Below are positions 7,867-16,760 of a DNA stretch of 64,000 nt, in pieces. The position numbers and the translations under genes are program-made. The notes below the pieces were generated by a model that worked only from the letters and a program-made list of their open reading frames with translations, did not search any database and had not been told where the DNA came from. Within the stretch, counting starts at the first letter, position 1. Each line of letters opens with the position of its first letter. This stretch comes from JALZAI01 sp038207565 (GTDB lineage Bacteria > Actinomycetota > Actinomycetes > Mycobacteriales > Jatrophihabitantaceae), in assembly GCA_038207565.1 (NCBI GenBank), contig JBBQZQ010000007.1, forward strand, positions 1 through 64,000, read 5' to 3'.

Positions 7867-10800
7867 GTACGCGCAGTTGCCGTCTGGCTGGGCGCGGTCG
7901 GCCCGGTCTCGGCGCGGTGGGCGAGTGCGGCCGCTTCGGCTCGGCTTCGAACGTCCAGCTTGGCCAGGATGTTCGACACGTGCACGCTCACGGTCTTCTC
8001 GCTGATGTAGAGCTGCGCTGCGATCTGCCGATTCGTGCGCGCCGCGACGAGCAGGCCCAGGACGTCGCGCTCGCGGTCGGTCAGCGCGGCCAGACCGCCC
8101 GGTGCCCGCTTCGACGCAGGCACGGTGCCCAAGGCGCGGATCTCGGCGAGCAGCGGAACCGCGCCCATGGCGCGGGCAGCGGTGCGAGCCAGGTCAGCCT
8201 GCGCCGCCGCCTCGGCGCCGCACCCGGCTGCGCGCAGTACGGCAGCCAACCGGGTGCGACAACGCGCGCGCTCGGCCTCGTTGCCGTAGCCAAAACTGTC
8301 GACGGCCCGCTGCCACGCGCCCAGGTGCTCGCCCGGTGCCGGGACGTTCACGCCGGCCAACCAACGCAACCGGGCCCACTCGGCCTCGACGCGCGCCAGC
8401 CAGGCGACGGCTTCGACGCCAAGGCCCCGTCCCCTGGGGACGCCCTGCTCGGCCGCGGTATGCGCCTCGCCGACGAACCGCCCGGCCAGCTCGACCAGGG
8501 TGTCGCGGCGGGTTTGCGACGCGGTGCCGAGTTCTGCGGCGCACGCAATCACGACCAGCGCGCAGAACCGGATGCGCCCGAGGAACCACTCCTGCTGCCA
8601 CATCGGGGACAGCACGGCTACGGCCTCGTCCGCGAGTGCCGCCGCGTCGTCGGCGCGCCCGTCCCAGCCGTATTGATCGAGGGTGGCCTGCACCGAGGCG
8701 TTGGCTACGAGGCTTTCGCGCTGCCACCACTGGCGGAGCCCGCCCGCAGCGTCGAGCGCGTGGGGGTCACCGCGACCGACCAGCACCATCATCCGCACGG
8801 CATTCAGCCGTGCGCGCGCGAGCGGCGTCGCCTGCTCGCCGGTGAGATCGAGGGTGTCCAGTGCGGCGTCCCATTCACCCTGCTCGTACTGCACGGTTGC
8901 TGCGAGGGCGCGCGACTCGACGCCGAACAGCATCCATGGGCGGCCCACCTCGCCGGCTCGTTGCCAGGTTTCCAGGTAGGCGTGCTCGGCCGCGCGCAGG
9001 TCGCCGTGCTCCAGGTAGAGGCTGCCGAGGTTATACCGGCTTCGAATCTCCGCCGCGGGCTCACCGTGCAAGCGGGCCTGCTCAGCGGTGTGCAGCAATC
9101 GTTCGGCAACCTCGTCGGGTTCGCTTCTGCGGCGCTGCAACATCGCCAGCGTGGTCTCGGCGTCCGACGATGCCAGCGGGCGCCCGAGCCGCGCGGCAAT
9201 GTCGATCGCTTCCCGAGCCCACTTCTCCGACTCCATCTCGAGTCCGAACACCATGGCGAGGCGGGCGTGCAGGGCGGCAAGTCGCGCGCGCAGCGGCGAG
9301 GGTGCGCTCGGTACCAGTCGCAGCGCGGCTGTGGTGGCGCCGCGCGCCTCGTCGTCCCGCTCGCCCTCGATGCAGACCACCGCCAGGGCGTAGAGCAGCT
9401 TGCCGCGCGTCTCGCCCGGGGCGTTATCGTCGAGCGCATCGAGCGCTGCGCGCGCGAAGCGGTAACCGCGGTGCGCTCGTCCCGCTGCGGCGGCGGCATC
9501 GGCAAGGGACACGAGCAGGTCCGCGGTGTCAGGAGGATCGGGCAAGCGCTGCCGCAGATCGAGAGCGGTCTCGTAATGCTGCAAGGCCTCCTGCGGCGCC
9601 GCGACCGACATCGCCTCGTCACCCGCCCGAACGCTGGCCTCGTAGGCCATCGCGTAGTCGCGCGAGAGCCGCGCATGACGGGCCAGTTCGGCAGCGCTGC
9701 GGTCACCGCGCGAGGCGACGACAGCTGCATAGGCGGCGTGCAGGCGGACGACTTCACCGGGCAGCAGGTCGTCGTAGACGGCCTCGGCGAGCAGGGCGTG
9801 CCGGAACGTATACCCGCGCCCGCTCGGGGTCAGCTCCAGGATGTGCGCCTCGATCGCCTCCCGTAGGGCAGTGTCGAGCCGCTCAGGCGGCAGGTCCACG
9901 ACCTCGACGAGGACGTCGTGCGAGACCCGGCGCCCGGCGACGGCCGCGACGCGCACTGCCCGACGGCCGTCGTCGGACAATCCGTCGAGCCGGACCAGCA
10001 GCAGATCGGCGAGGTGCCACGGCAGCTGTTGGGCGTCGTCACATCGTTCGGCCGCCGAGATGAGTTCTTCGGCGAAGAAGGGGTTGCCGTCAGCGCGACT
10101 CACGATGCTCGCGACGTCGGCCTCGCCGAGCGGCCGGGCGTGCATGGCTTGGACGAGCGTGCGCACATCCTCGGGTGGCAGCGGATCGAGGTGTATCCGC
10201 TCGACCGCAGGCAGGCGCGCCCATTCGGCCACGACGGGCCGCAGCGGATGGCGCCGGTGCAGGTCGTCGCTGCGGTAGCTGACAACCAGTGCGAACTGCT
10301 CGCTGCCGACCCGGGTGAACAGGAACCCGAGCAGATCACGGGAGGCCTGATCGGCCCAATGCACGTCTTCGATCACCAGCAGCACCGGTTGGCGCCGGGC
10401 CAGCTCGGCGAACGCGGCCAGGACCGCTGCGAACAGCTCGCCACGCTCGATGCGGTCATCGGCACCGTTGGACTCGCGACGCGGGAGCAGGCGGGCGATC
10501 TGCGGGTGGGCCGTCAGCAGCTCGACGATGAGGTCCGGCTGCTCGCCCGCCAGGCGGGCGAATGCCTCGCTGAACGGCAGGTACGGCGGCGGCGCGGACC
10601 CGAGATCGACGCAATGGCCGACCATGAGCTGCACCCCGCGTTGTACCGATGCCGCGGTGAGTTCGTTGAGTACCCGGGTCTTGCCGACTCCCGCGTCCCC
10701 GTCGACCACGATCACCGACGCACGCCCGGCGCGGGCGTCGTCGATCGCGGACTGCAGAGCCTGGAGCTCGGCGACGCGTCCTATGAGCGGTGCGGCGGAA

Positions 10801-10871
10801 CGAGGCACGAGGCCATCTTGGTCCTCCGCACCGACATCGTGGGTCGCGATCAGGTGGGTTGTGTCGGGCAC
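7863..10871 (-). CDS. Large ATP-binding LuxR-family (LAL) transcriptional regulator
   Basis: About 1,000 residues. An AAA/STAND-type ATPase is near the N-terminus, with Walker A GDAGVGKT at about 58-65 and Walker B LLVIEDVHWAD, the usual 'EDVHWAD' of LAL proteins. A long helical, TPR-like middle region follows, ending in a LuxR HTH (LTDRERDVLGLLVA, then NRQIAAQLYISEKTVSVHVSNIL). Such proteins are signal-responsive activators, often of catabolic or secondary-metabolite genes. The GTG at 10871 is the likely start because the frame upstream reads through a separate small gene. The target is unknown; the convergent hydrolase is the nearest candidate. Confidence 0.88.
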   Translation of the reverse strand: MPDTTHLIATHDVGAEDQDGLVPRSAAPLIGRVAELQALQSAIDDARAGRASVIVVDGDAGVGKTRVLNELTAASVQRGVQLMVGHCVDLGSAPPPYLPFSEAFARLAGEQPDLIVELLTAHPQIARLLPRRESNGADDRIERGELFAAVLAAFAELARRQPVLLVIEDVHWADQASRDLLGFLFTRVGSEQFALVVSYRSDDLHRRHPLRPVVAEWARLPAVERIHLDPLPPEDVRTLVQAMHARPLGEADVASIVSRADGNPFFAEELISAAERCDDAQQLPWHLADLLLVRLDGLSDDGRRAVRVAAVAGRRVSHDVLVEVVDLPPERLDTALREAIEAHILELTPSGRGYTFRHALLAEAVYDDLLPGEVVRLHAAYAAVVASRGDRSAAELARHARLSRDYAMAYEASVRAGDEAMSVAAPQEALQHYETALDLRQRLPDPPDTADLLVSLADAAAAAGRAHRGYRFARAALDALDDNAPGETRGKLLYALAVVCIEGERDDEARGATTAALRLVPSAPSPLRARLAALHARLAMVFGLEMESEKWAREAIDIAARLGRPLASSDAETTLAMLQRRRSEPDEVAERLLHTAEQARLHGEPAAEIRSRYNLGSLYLEHGDLRAAEHAYLETWQRAGEVGRPWMLFGVESRALAATVQYEQGEWDAALDTLDLTGEQATPLARARLNAVRMMVLVGRGDPHALDAAGGLRQWWQRESLVANASVQATLDQYGWDGRADDAAALADEAVAVLSPMWQQEWFLGRIRFCALVVIACAAELGTASQTRRDTLVELAGRFVGEAHTAAEQGVPRGRGLGVEAVAWLARVEAEWARLRWLAGVNVPAPGEHLGAWQRAVDSFGYGNEAERARCRTRLAAVLRAAGCGAEAAAQADLARTAARAMGAVPLLAEIRALGTVPASKRAPGGLAALTDRERDVLGLLVAARTNRQIAAQLYISEKTVSVHVSNILAKLDVRSRAEAAALAHRAETGPTAPSQTATART

Positions 10872-10911
10872 GAGCAGTCTCGTCGTCGGTCTGTGGCCGG
10901 TCAGGCGGCGC

Positions 10912-11055
10912 CTACTTCGCCCGGCGGACCACCCGGCTGCGGCTCGCCGGGTGCGTGCGCCAGCGTGGCAGGGTAAACACGTGGCCGAGGCTCTCGCGGC
11001 GCCAGGCGAGCTCGGCGGCGAGCGAGTCGAGGTTGAGGTCGTGGACGTCGTACAT
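10912..11055 (-). CDS. Small hypothetical protein upstream of the LAL regulator
   Basis: 47 residues starting MYDVHDLNLDSLAAELAWRR and ending in a strongly basic tail (RSRVVRRAK). A good ribosome binding site (gaggag) precedes the ATG at 11055 by about eight bases. It resembles the short basic single-helix proteins common in actinobacterial genomes but I recognise no family. It ends 40 bases before the regulator start on the same strand, so the two may be cotranscribed. Confidence 0.5.
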   Translation of the reverse strand: MYDVHDLNLDSLAAELAWRRESLGHVFTLPRWRTHPASRSRVVRRAK

Positions 11056-11213
11056 GGTGGGGCTCCTCGGTCGTTGGTGATCGCGTGGTGTTGATTGCTG
11101 CACCACGAACACTGCGCGGCTGAGGACCCCGGTGGCATCGGGACAACTTCCTATCTCGGCGATCTCCCGCGACCGCACCCCTTAGGGGCCGACGTCAAGG
11201 CCCGCCGTTGCTT

Positions 11214-11240
11214 TGTGGACGAACGAGGGCCTTGTCCACA
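11214..11240. promoter_or_regulatory. Pair of DnaA-box-like sites
   Basis: TTGTCCACA at 11232-11240 is a perfect match to the high-GC actinobacterial DnaA box. TGTGGACGA at 11214-11222 is the reverse complement with one mismatch. The pair faces in opposite directions, 53 bases before the M23 peptidase start. Two boxes do not make an origin; they could be titration or regulatory sites, or chance. Confidence 0.35.
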
Positions 11241-11292
11241 GGCTGTGCCGCAGGGTCGGCTCGATGTCGCATCCGGTGGACACGCTGTCGCC

Positions 11293-11850
11293 ATGACCAT
11301 CAGCCGCGTCCCGGTCGTTGCCGTCCTCTGGTTGGCCGTCTTGGTCATCCGGGGTTCGGCCCCCGGGCCGCCGGGCGACCTCGTCGGCGGCCGGGTCACT
11401 GTTCGTGCGGCCGGGCCACTTGGCACCCCGGCGGCCGCGGTGCGCTACGCGGCACCGCTCGATCATCTGCGGGTCGTGCGTACGTTCGCACCTCCCGCGA
11501 CGCACTACGGCCCGGGGCACCTGGGTGCGGATCTCGCGACCTCGTCCGGAGTTACGGTGGCCGCCGCAGCGGACGGAACGGTGACCTTCGCCGGCACCGT
11601 CGCCGGACGTGGCCTCGTCGTCGTTGCCCACGCCGACGGCGTGCGGACGGAGTACGAACCGCTGCAACCGCTCGTGCGCCGTGGCCAGGCGGTGGCCCGG
11701 GGGCAGCCAATCGGGCGCGTGACCGGGGCCCACCGACCCTGCCGGGTGGGGCGCTGCCTGCACTGGGGTGCCCGCCGCGGTGACGAGTACCTCGATCCGC
11801 TGGCGTTGCTGCGTCCGCTCGGCCCGGTGCGGCTGTTGCCCTGGTCGTGA
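11293..11850 (+). CDS. Secreted M23-family peptidase (peptidoglycan endopeptidase)
   Basis: 185 residues from the ATG at 11293, which begins a short hydrophobic export segment (VPVVAVLWLAVLVI). The LytM-type domain follows: HLGAD carries the first zinc ligands (HxxxD), and CLHWGARRGDEYLDPLALL carries the last His. The first His of the classical HxH is Cys here; I believe this CLHWG form is common in the actinobacterial genes that sit near rpsB, so activity is not excluded. It is divergent from the LAL side and convergent with xerC. Role: cell-wall remodelling outside the membrane. Confidence 0.85.
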   Translation: MTISRVPVVAVLWLAVLVIRGSAPGPPGDLVGGRVTVRAAGPLGTPAAAVRYAAPLDHLRVVRTFAPPATHYGPGHLGADLATSSGVTVAAAADGTVTFAGTVAGRGLVVVAHADGVRTEYEPLQPLVRRGQAVARGQPIGRVTGAHRPCRVGRCLHWGARRGDEYLDPLALLRPLGPVRLLPWS

Positions 11851-11885
11851 GCCTGCAGTGATCATGCCGGCGGCCACGCCGCCGG

Positions 11886-12842
11886 TCAGGCGCGAGGGTG
11901 CGCCTGCAGGTAGGTCCGGCGCAGCCGCTCGACCGAGACGTGGGTGTAGAGCTGCGTGGTCGCGAGACTGGCATGCCCGAGCAGTTCCTGGACGCTGCGC
12001 AGATCGGCCCCGCCCTCGAGCAGGTGCGTCGCAGCCGAGTGACGCAATCCGTGCGGGCCGATGTCGGGTGCCCCGGGCACACCCGCCATGGCGCGGTGTA
12101 CGACGTCGCGCACGGAGCGAGGATCGATGCGGCGCCCGCGCACGCCGAGGAGTAGCGCGGGTCCGCTGCCCGCGCGCGCCAGGTCAGCGCGTCCGGAAGC
12201 GAGCCAACCACCCAGCGCACGTTCGGCGGCGACACCGTAGGGCACCGTGCGCTGCTTGTTGCCCTTACCCAGCACGCGGACCACGCGACGGTGGCGGTCG
12301 ACGTCGTCGATGTCGAGGCCGACGAGCTCGGAGACGCGGATGCCGGTGGCGTACAGCAGCTCCATGATGAGCCGGTCACGTCGTCCCAAAGGCGTGTCGG
12401 GATCCGTTGCGGGCGTCATGGCTGCGCTCGCCTCGGCGAGGTCGAGCACCGGCGGCAGGGTGCGATGGGCGCGGGGACTCGCCAGCAGGGCACCGGGATC
12501 GTCGCCGACCAATCCGGTGCGGTGTGCCCAGGCGGTGAAGGTGCGCATTGCGGCGGCGCGACGGGCCAGTGTGCTCCGCGCGACCCCACGTTGCCGTTGG
12601 ATCGCGAGCCAGCCGCGCAGCACGGCCAGTTCGAGATCGGCCACCCCGGTGCCGCCGAGCCGGTGGAGGTGATCGAGCAGCCCGACCGCGTCGCCGACAT
12701 AAGCGCGGACGGTGTGCGCCGAGCGATTGGCCTCCAGGTGCAGGTGCTGCTCGTAGTCCTCGAGCGCCTGAGCCAGTGCTTCCGGCAGCGCTGCGCGGAC
12801 CGCGACGAGGTCGACCCGTCCTTGCGTCGCGCGTGCCGTCAT
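11886..12842 (-). CDS. xerC: Tyrosine recombinase XerC-like
   Basis: Site-specific recombinase for chromosome dimer resolution. It has an N-terminal SAM-like DNA-binding domain (LEANRSAHTVRAYVGD) and a catalytic domain with the Arg of ATGIRVSELVGL, a Lys in GKGNKQR, HGLRHSAATHLL (His and Arg), the HASLATT His and the nucleophile in LYTHVS. About 318 residues from the ATG at 12842; a GTG 18 bases upstream is also possible and neither has a clear ribosome binding site. Position between the M23 gene and dprA is the usual actinobacterial order, favouring a housekeeping XerC over a phage integrase. Confidence 0.92.
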   Translation of the reverse strand: MTARATQGRVDLVAVRAALPEALAQALEDYEQHLHLEANRSAHTVRAYVGDAVGLLDHLHRLGGTGVADLELAVLRGWLAIQRQRGVARSTLARRAAAMRTFTAWAHRTGLVGDDPGALLASPRAHRTLPPVLDLAEASAAMTPATDPDTPLGRRDRLIMELLYATGIRVSELVGLDIDDVDRHRRVVRVLGKGNKQRTVPYGVAAERALGGWLASGRADLARAGSGPALLLGVRGRRIDPRSVRDVVHRAMAGVPGAPDIGPHGLRHSAATHLLEGGADLRSVQELLGHASLATTQLYTHVSVERLRRTYLQAHPRA

Positions 12843-12961
12843 GGTGCGACCGTGCGGCACTGCGGCCGGCGGTGCAAGCCGCCACGCTGACGCACCCCCG
12901 CTCCCGGCGTGGCCTGCTTCCGGCGTGGCCTGCTTCCGCGGGGCGCGCTTCCGCCGGGCGC

Positions 12962-14236
12962 TCAGATCGGCTGCCGGCGCCGCAGCCGTTCGTGAACTCG
13001 GTAACCGGCGTCGCTGGTCTCCACCAGACCAGCCAGGTCGAGTGTCGGCAGCGCCCGGATCACCTCGAGCGGCCCGACACCGCTGCGGGCGGCGATTTCG
13101 TCCGGGCGGGCGAAACGCCTGGCCGTGAGTCCTTCAAATACCCGGCGCGCTGTGGGATCGAGTTGGTCGAGCTCGGCGCGCGGATCAGCCCTGCGGTCAG
13201 GGGCCCGAGCAGTCACACCTGCCGAACCGTCCACGACCTCGCTCAGCCCACCGACTATCGGCAGCACATCCGCGGCCGATGTCACGAGCAACGCCGGATC
13301 GAGGTCGCGTCGCAGCAGTTCATGACAGCCGACCGACATCGCGGACGTCACCGGCCCGGGCACGGCCATCACCGGACGCCCGAGGGTGCGGGCGTGTCCC
13401 GCGGTGTTGGTCGCACCCGAACGGGCGGCTGCCTCCACGACGACCACCCCGGTCGAGAACGCCGCGATCAGGCGGTTGCGGGTCAGGAAGCGGGGCCGGT
13501 GTGGGGCGCACCCCGGCGGACTCTCCGACACCAGGAGCCCCGACTCACCCACCCGCTCGAACAAAGTCGCGTTCCCCGGGGGGTATGGGCGATCCAGCCC
13601 GCCGGCCGACACCAGCACAGTCGTTCCTTCCGCGCTCAACGCCGCGCGATGCGCGGCGGCGTCGATGCCGTAGGCGCCGCCCGATACAACCGACACATCC
13701 CGCCTGGCCAACGTGAACGCCAGTTCCGCCGCGACGTGCTCGCCATAGGCGGTCGCCGCCCGCGCTCCGACGATGCCCACCGAACGGGTCCCGAGCGTCG
13801 TCGGATCCGCGTCGCCACGCACCCACAACGCGAGCGGTGGCAGGGGCTCGCCGGATCCCACCCGCACCCGTCGCCCCTCGTCGCGCCATTGCACGAGGCG
13901 TCGTGCGCCGGTGCGCTCCAGCGCCGCGAATGCGAAGTGCGGCCAGTCGGGCGACTCCGGTACGACGAACCGGAGCCCGTGGCGCTGCGCCGCGCTCAGG
14001 TCGGCCTCGGGGTCCGCGCTGTCGTGACGCGCGGCCGTGGCCGCCAGGACGTCGTCGCCGCCCTCGCGCGCCCGGACCATCCGCGCTGCTTCGAGCGGGC
14101 CGTGGTCGCGGACCAGCTTCCACACCGGAATGTTCGCGGGCTCGGCGACCCGGTTGAGATAGGCCCGCGCGAGCAGGAGCTCCACCGCGACGCCATCCGT
14201 CAGACCTCCGGTCGCGGAGCTGCCCAGCTCGCTCAC
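12962..14236 (-). CDS. dprA: DNA-processing protein DprA/Smf
   Basis: Loads RecA on incoming single-stranded DNA during transformation; also widely present in species not known to be competent. 424 residues from GTG 14236, which overlaps the upstream gene's stop as GTGA. The Rossmann-like core has VGIVGARAATAYG, VSGGAYGIDAAAHRAAL, FLTRNRLIAAFS and RSGATNTAGHA. A C-terminal winged-helix (FARPDEIAARSGV) is present, as in many full-length DprA proteins. Part of a coupled run with yifB and yraN. Confidence 0.95.
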   Translation of the reverse strand: MSELGSSATGGLTDGVAVELLLARAYLNRVAEPANIPVWKLVRDHGPLEAARMVRAREGGDDVLAATAARHDSADPEADLSAAQRHGLRFVVPESPDWPHFAFAALERTGARRLVQWRDEGRRVRVGSGEPLPPLALWVRGDADPTTLGTRSVGIVGARAATAYGEHVAAELAFTLARRDVSVVSGGAYGIDAAAHRAALSAEGTTVLVSAGGLDRPYPPGNATLFERVGESGLLVSESPPGCAPHRPRFLTRNRLIAAFSTGVVVVEAAARSGATNTAGHARTLGRPVMAVPGPVTSAMSVGCHELLRRDLDPALLVTSAADVLPIVGGLSEVVDGSAGVTARAPDRRADPRAELDQLDPTARRVFEGLTARRFARPDEIAARSGVGPLEVIRALPTLDLAGLVETSDAGYRVHERLRRRQPI

Positions 14237-15765
14237 GCAGCCCACGACTCGCTCCGGCCGGTGCGGAAGAACAAGGCCTCGGCAACGTCGACCGCTTCGG
14301 GAACCGTGCGGCCGGCGAGGTCGGCGAGAGTCCAGGCCAGCCGCAGCACCCGGTCGAACCCGCGTGCGCTGATCTCACCACGCTGTAGGTAAGCCTCAGC
14401 GGGCGCGACCGCGCTTCGCGGCAACCGCCACGGGCGGGCTCGCAGCATCGCGCCCGGCACGTCGCTGTTGATCCGCCACGGTGTCTCGCGCCAGCGCTCA
14501 GCCGCCGCGGCCCGGGCCACGATGACCCGCGCCGCGACCGCTGCGCTGGTCTCGAGCGCGCTGCCGGCGTCGAACAGGTCCGCGTGCGCAACGGGCTCCA
14601 CCCGCACCTGCACGTCGATGCGGTCGAGCAGGGGGCCGGACAGTCGATGCAGGTAGCGCCGGCGCGCTTGCGGCGGGCACGTGCAGTCCCGCGCTCGGGC
14701 TCCACAAGGGCACGGGTTCGCGGCGAGGATCAGCTGGAACCGCGCCGGGTAGCGGACCGGACCGCCCTGCCGGTGCAGAACGACGGTCCCGCTTTCCAGT
14801 GGCTGACGCAGTGCCTCGAGCGCGGAGGTGGAGAATTCCGGCGCCTCGTCCAGAAAGAGCACACCTCGATGTGCCAACGAGATCGCTCCGGGCCGGGCCA
14901 GATGCGACCCGCCACCGACGAGCGACGCCACCGATGCAGTGTGATGCGGCGCCTGCATCGGCGCCCGGCGGATCAACCTTGCGCGCGCACCCAGGGCGCC
15001 CGCGACCGAGTGCACGGCCGTCACCTCGAGGGCCTCGGTATCGTCGAGCGGCGGCAGGAGCGCGGGCAGCCGTTCAGCCAGCATCGTCTTTCCTGCCCCT
15101 GGGGTCCCGAGCAGGTACAGATGGTGGCCACCGGCTGCGGCGACCTCTACTGCGCGCTTGGCCAGCACCTGTCCTGCGACATCGGCGAGATCGAAGCCCC
15201 GAACCTCGTCGGAGCCCTCGTCCGTTCCCCCCGCGACCGGCAGGGAGGGTCCGTCTCCCCGTAGCCAGCCGAGCACCTGCCGCAGATCGGTGGCAGCACG
15301 CACGTCCACGCCCGGAACGAGCGCGGCCTCGGCCGCGTTCGCGTCGGCCACGACCACCCGGCGTACCCCTGAGTCACGTGCGGCCGCGACCGCCGGCAGC
15401 ACGCCTCGGACCGGGCGAAGCCGTCCGTCCAGGCCCAGCTCGGCGATCCACACGGCCTCGGCGACGGCCCGCGCAGGTACCTGGTCCGAGCATGCGCACA
15501 GGGCAATTGCCACCGCGAGATCGAAGCCGGAGCCGACCTTGCGCACATCCGCGGGCAGCAGCGCGACGGTGATGCGGCGGCTGGGCCACTGGCCACCGGA
15601 GTTCACGAGTGCGGCGCGGATGCGGTCGCGGGACTCGACGACCGAGATGTCGGCGAGCCCGGTGAACGACATGCCAGGCAGTCCAGCCGACGAGTCCGCC
15701 TCGATCTCGACCAGCTGCGCCTGTACCCCGGCGAGTGCGACACCGAGCGTGCGCGCCAGGGTCAT
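14233..15765 (-). CDS. YifB/ComM-family Mg-chelatase-like AAA+ ATPase
   Basis: 510 residues. An N-terminal Lon-protease-like fold (VEIEADSSAGLPGMSFTG, then LVNSGGQWP and ITVALLPADVRK) is followed by an AAA+ module with Walker A GTPGAGKTM, Walker B GVLFLDEAPEF and the Cys-rich ANPCPCG...DCTCPP segment. ComM is a hexameric helicase that promotes branch migration during natural transformation. The ATG at 15765 overlaps the yraN stop as TGATG, and dprA overlaps the other end, so the three genes are translationally coupled. Confidence 0.94.
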   Translation of the reverse strand: MTLARTLGVALAGVQAQLVEIEADSSAGLPGMSFTGLADISVVESRDRIRAALVNSGGQWPSRRITVALLPADVRKVGSGFDLAVAIALCACSDQVPARAVAEAVWIAELGLDGRLRPVRGVLPAVAAARDSGVRRVVVADANAAEAALVPGVDVRAATDLRQVLGWLRGDGPSLPVAGGTDEGSDEVRGFDLADVAGQVLAKRAVEVAAAGGHHLYLLGTPGAGKTMLAERLPALLPPLDDTEALEVTAVHSVAGALGARARLIRRAPMQAPHHTASVASLVGGGSHLARPGAISLAHRGVLFLDEAPEFSTSALEALRQPLESGTVVLHRQGGPVRYPARFQLILAANPCPCGARARDCTCPPQARRRYLHRLSGPLLDRIDVQVRVEPVAHADLFDAGSALETSAAVAARVIVARAAAAERWRETPWRINSDVPGAMLRARPWRLPRSAVAPAEAYLQRGEISARGFDRVLRLAWTLADLAGRTVPEAVDVAEALFFRTGRSESWAA

Positions 15766-16121
15766 CACAGGGCCCCGCGCAGGTGGCGCACCGTCGGTCC
15801 GCCGGGCGTGCGCCGCAGGACCGCCACCACGTCGAAGCGCACCTCTGACCAGTGCCCCTCGTGCTCGCTCAGATAGCGCACCGCCAGGCGGCGCAAGCGG
15901 GCGGCCTTCGCAGCGGAGACCGCCTCGGCCGGGTCGCCGTACGCGAGGGACGAGCGGGTTTTGACCTCGACGAAGACGAGAACGGGGCCGTCCGCCGCGA
16001 CGATATCGAGCTCCCCGTCGGGGCAGCGCCAATTGCGCGCCAGGATCGTCATCCCCGCCTCGCCGAGCCGCACCGCAGCGAGTTCCTCGCCGAAGCGCCC
16101 GACCGCATCCTTGATCCGCAT
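15765..16121 (-). CDS. YraN/UPF0102-family nuclease-fold protein
   Basis: 118 residues from the ATG at 16121, the family's usual length; a start 48 bases upstream would add an atypical leader. Restriction-endonuclease-like core residues are present in NWRCPDGELDIVA and LVFVEVKTR (E, D, ExK). The family is consistently linked to dprA and comM-type genes and to rnhB, but its biochemical role is not established. Confidence 0.9.
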   Translation of the reverse strand: MRIKDAVGRFGEELAAVRLGEAGMTILARNWRCPDGELDIVAADGPVLVFVEVKTRSSLAYGDPAEAVSAAKAARLRRLAVRYLSEHEGHWSEVRFDVVAVLRRTPGGPTVRHLRGAL

Positions 16122-16173
16122 GACGCCACGGTGCCGCGCTCCGCCGACCGACCCACCGGCAAGTGACACTCCC

Positions 16174-16203
16174 TGTGGACGACGAGCTGGCTGTGGACGA
16201 CGA
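16174..16203. repeat. Direct 12-base repeat upstream of yraN, DnaA-box-like
   Basis: tgtggacgacga occurs at 16174-16185 and again at 16192-16203, an 18-base period. The first nine bases are one mismatch from the reverse complement of TTGTCCACA. It lies in the leader of the yraN-yifB-dprA run. Function unknown; see the similar pair at 11214-11240. Confidence 0.4.
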
Positions 16204-16288
16204 ATTTGACATCGTCCGAGAACGCGCCTGTGAGAGGGGAAAGACCCGCCCCGAAGACTGGACGCGGGCCAGGGGCTTCGGCTACAAC

Positions 16289-16311
16289 TTGTCTACTAAA
16301 AAGCTAGACAA
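16289..16311. promoter_or_regulatory. Inverted repeat TTGTCTA-N9-TAGACAA
   Basis: A perfect 7-base inverted repeat with a 9-base AT-rich spacer (ctaaaaagc), unusual in this GC-rich region. It lies in the 280-base interval between DUF2469 and yraN. The half-site TTGTCTA/TAGACAA is of the kind bound by GntR/HutC-type or similar dimeric repressors. No regulator gene is adjacent. The rest of the interval (16204-16402) shows no convincing gene; a 43-codon plus-strand frame from 16324 has no coding character. Confidence 0.45.
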
Positions 16312-16402
16312 TCGGGGTTCCCCATGGCACTGCCCGAAGCTCCAAGCCCGATAACACTGGTTCGCTCGCACACTGGCACACCGGTTCGCTCGCTGCGCTC
16401 GC

Positions 16403-16729
16403 TCACGCCCCAAACCCAGGTTTGTCGCCGGGCAGTTCCAGGTCGGGCTTATCGAGTTCCTCGATATTGACGTCCTTGAACGTCAGCACGCGCACCGTCT
16501 TCACGAAGCGCGCCGGGCGGTACATGTCCCACACCCATGCGTCACGCATCGTCAGCTCGAAGTAGATCTCGCCGTCGGCGTTGCGCGGTTGCAGGTCGAC
16601 CTCATTGGTCAGGTAGAAACGCCTCTCGGTCTCGACGACGTAGCTGAACTGCGCCGCGATGTCCTTGTACTCGCGATAGAGCTGCAGCTCCATCTCGGTC
16701 TCGTAATTCTCCAGATCCTCGTTACTCAC
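16403..16729 (-). CDS. DUF2469 family protein
   Basis: 108 residues beginning MSNEDLENYETEMELQLYRE, the characteristic start of this small actinobacterial family. It is acidic, without membrane segments or known catalytic motifs. The gene is typically found beside rnhB, as here. Function is not established. Confidence 0.92.
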   Translation of the reverse strand: MSNEDLENYETEMELQLYREYKDIAAQFSYVVETERRFYLTNEVDLQPRNADGEIYFELTMRDAWVWDMYRPARFVKTVRVLTFKDVNIEELDKPDLELPGDKPGFGA

Positions 16730-16760
16730 GCACTGAACCCGTCATTGGCGAACAAACTCG

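Noticed and set aside
16281..16325. Possible tRNA-like fold around the TTGTCTA inverted repeat
   Set aside because: No cloverleaf with acceptor stem, D-arm and GGTTCGA T-loop can be drawn.
16163..16354. 63-codon plus-strand frame covering the inverted repeat upstream of yraN
   Set aside because: It overlaps the yraN leader, has no ribosome site, and its product lacks coding character.
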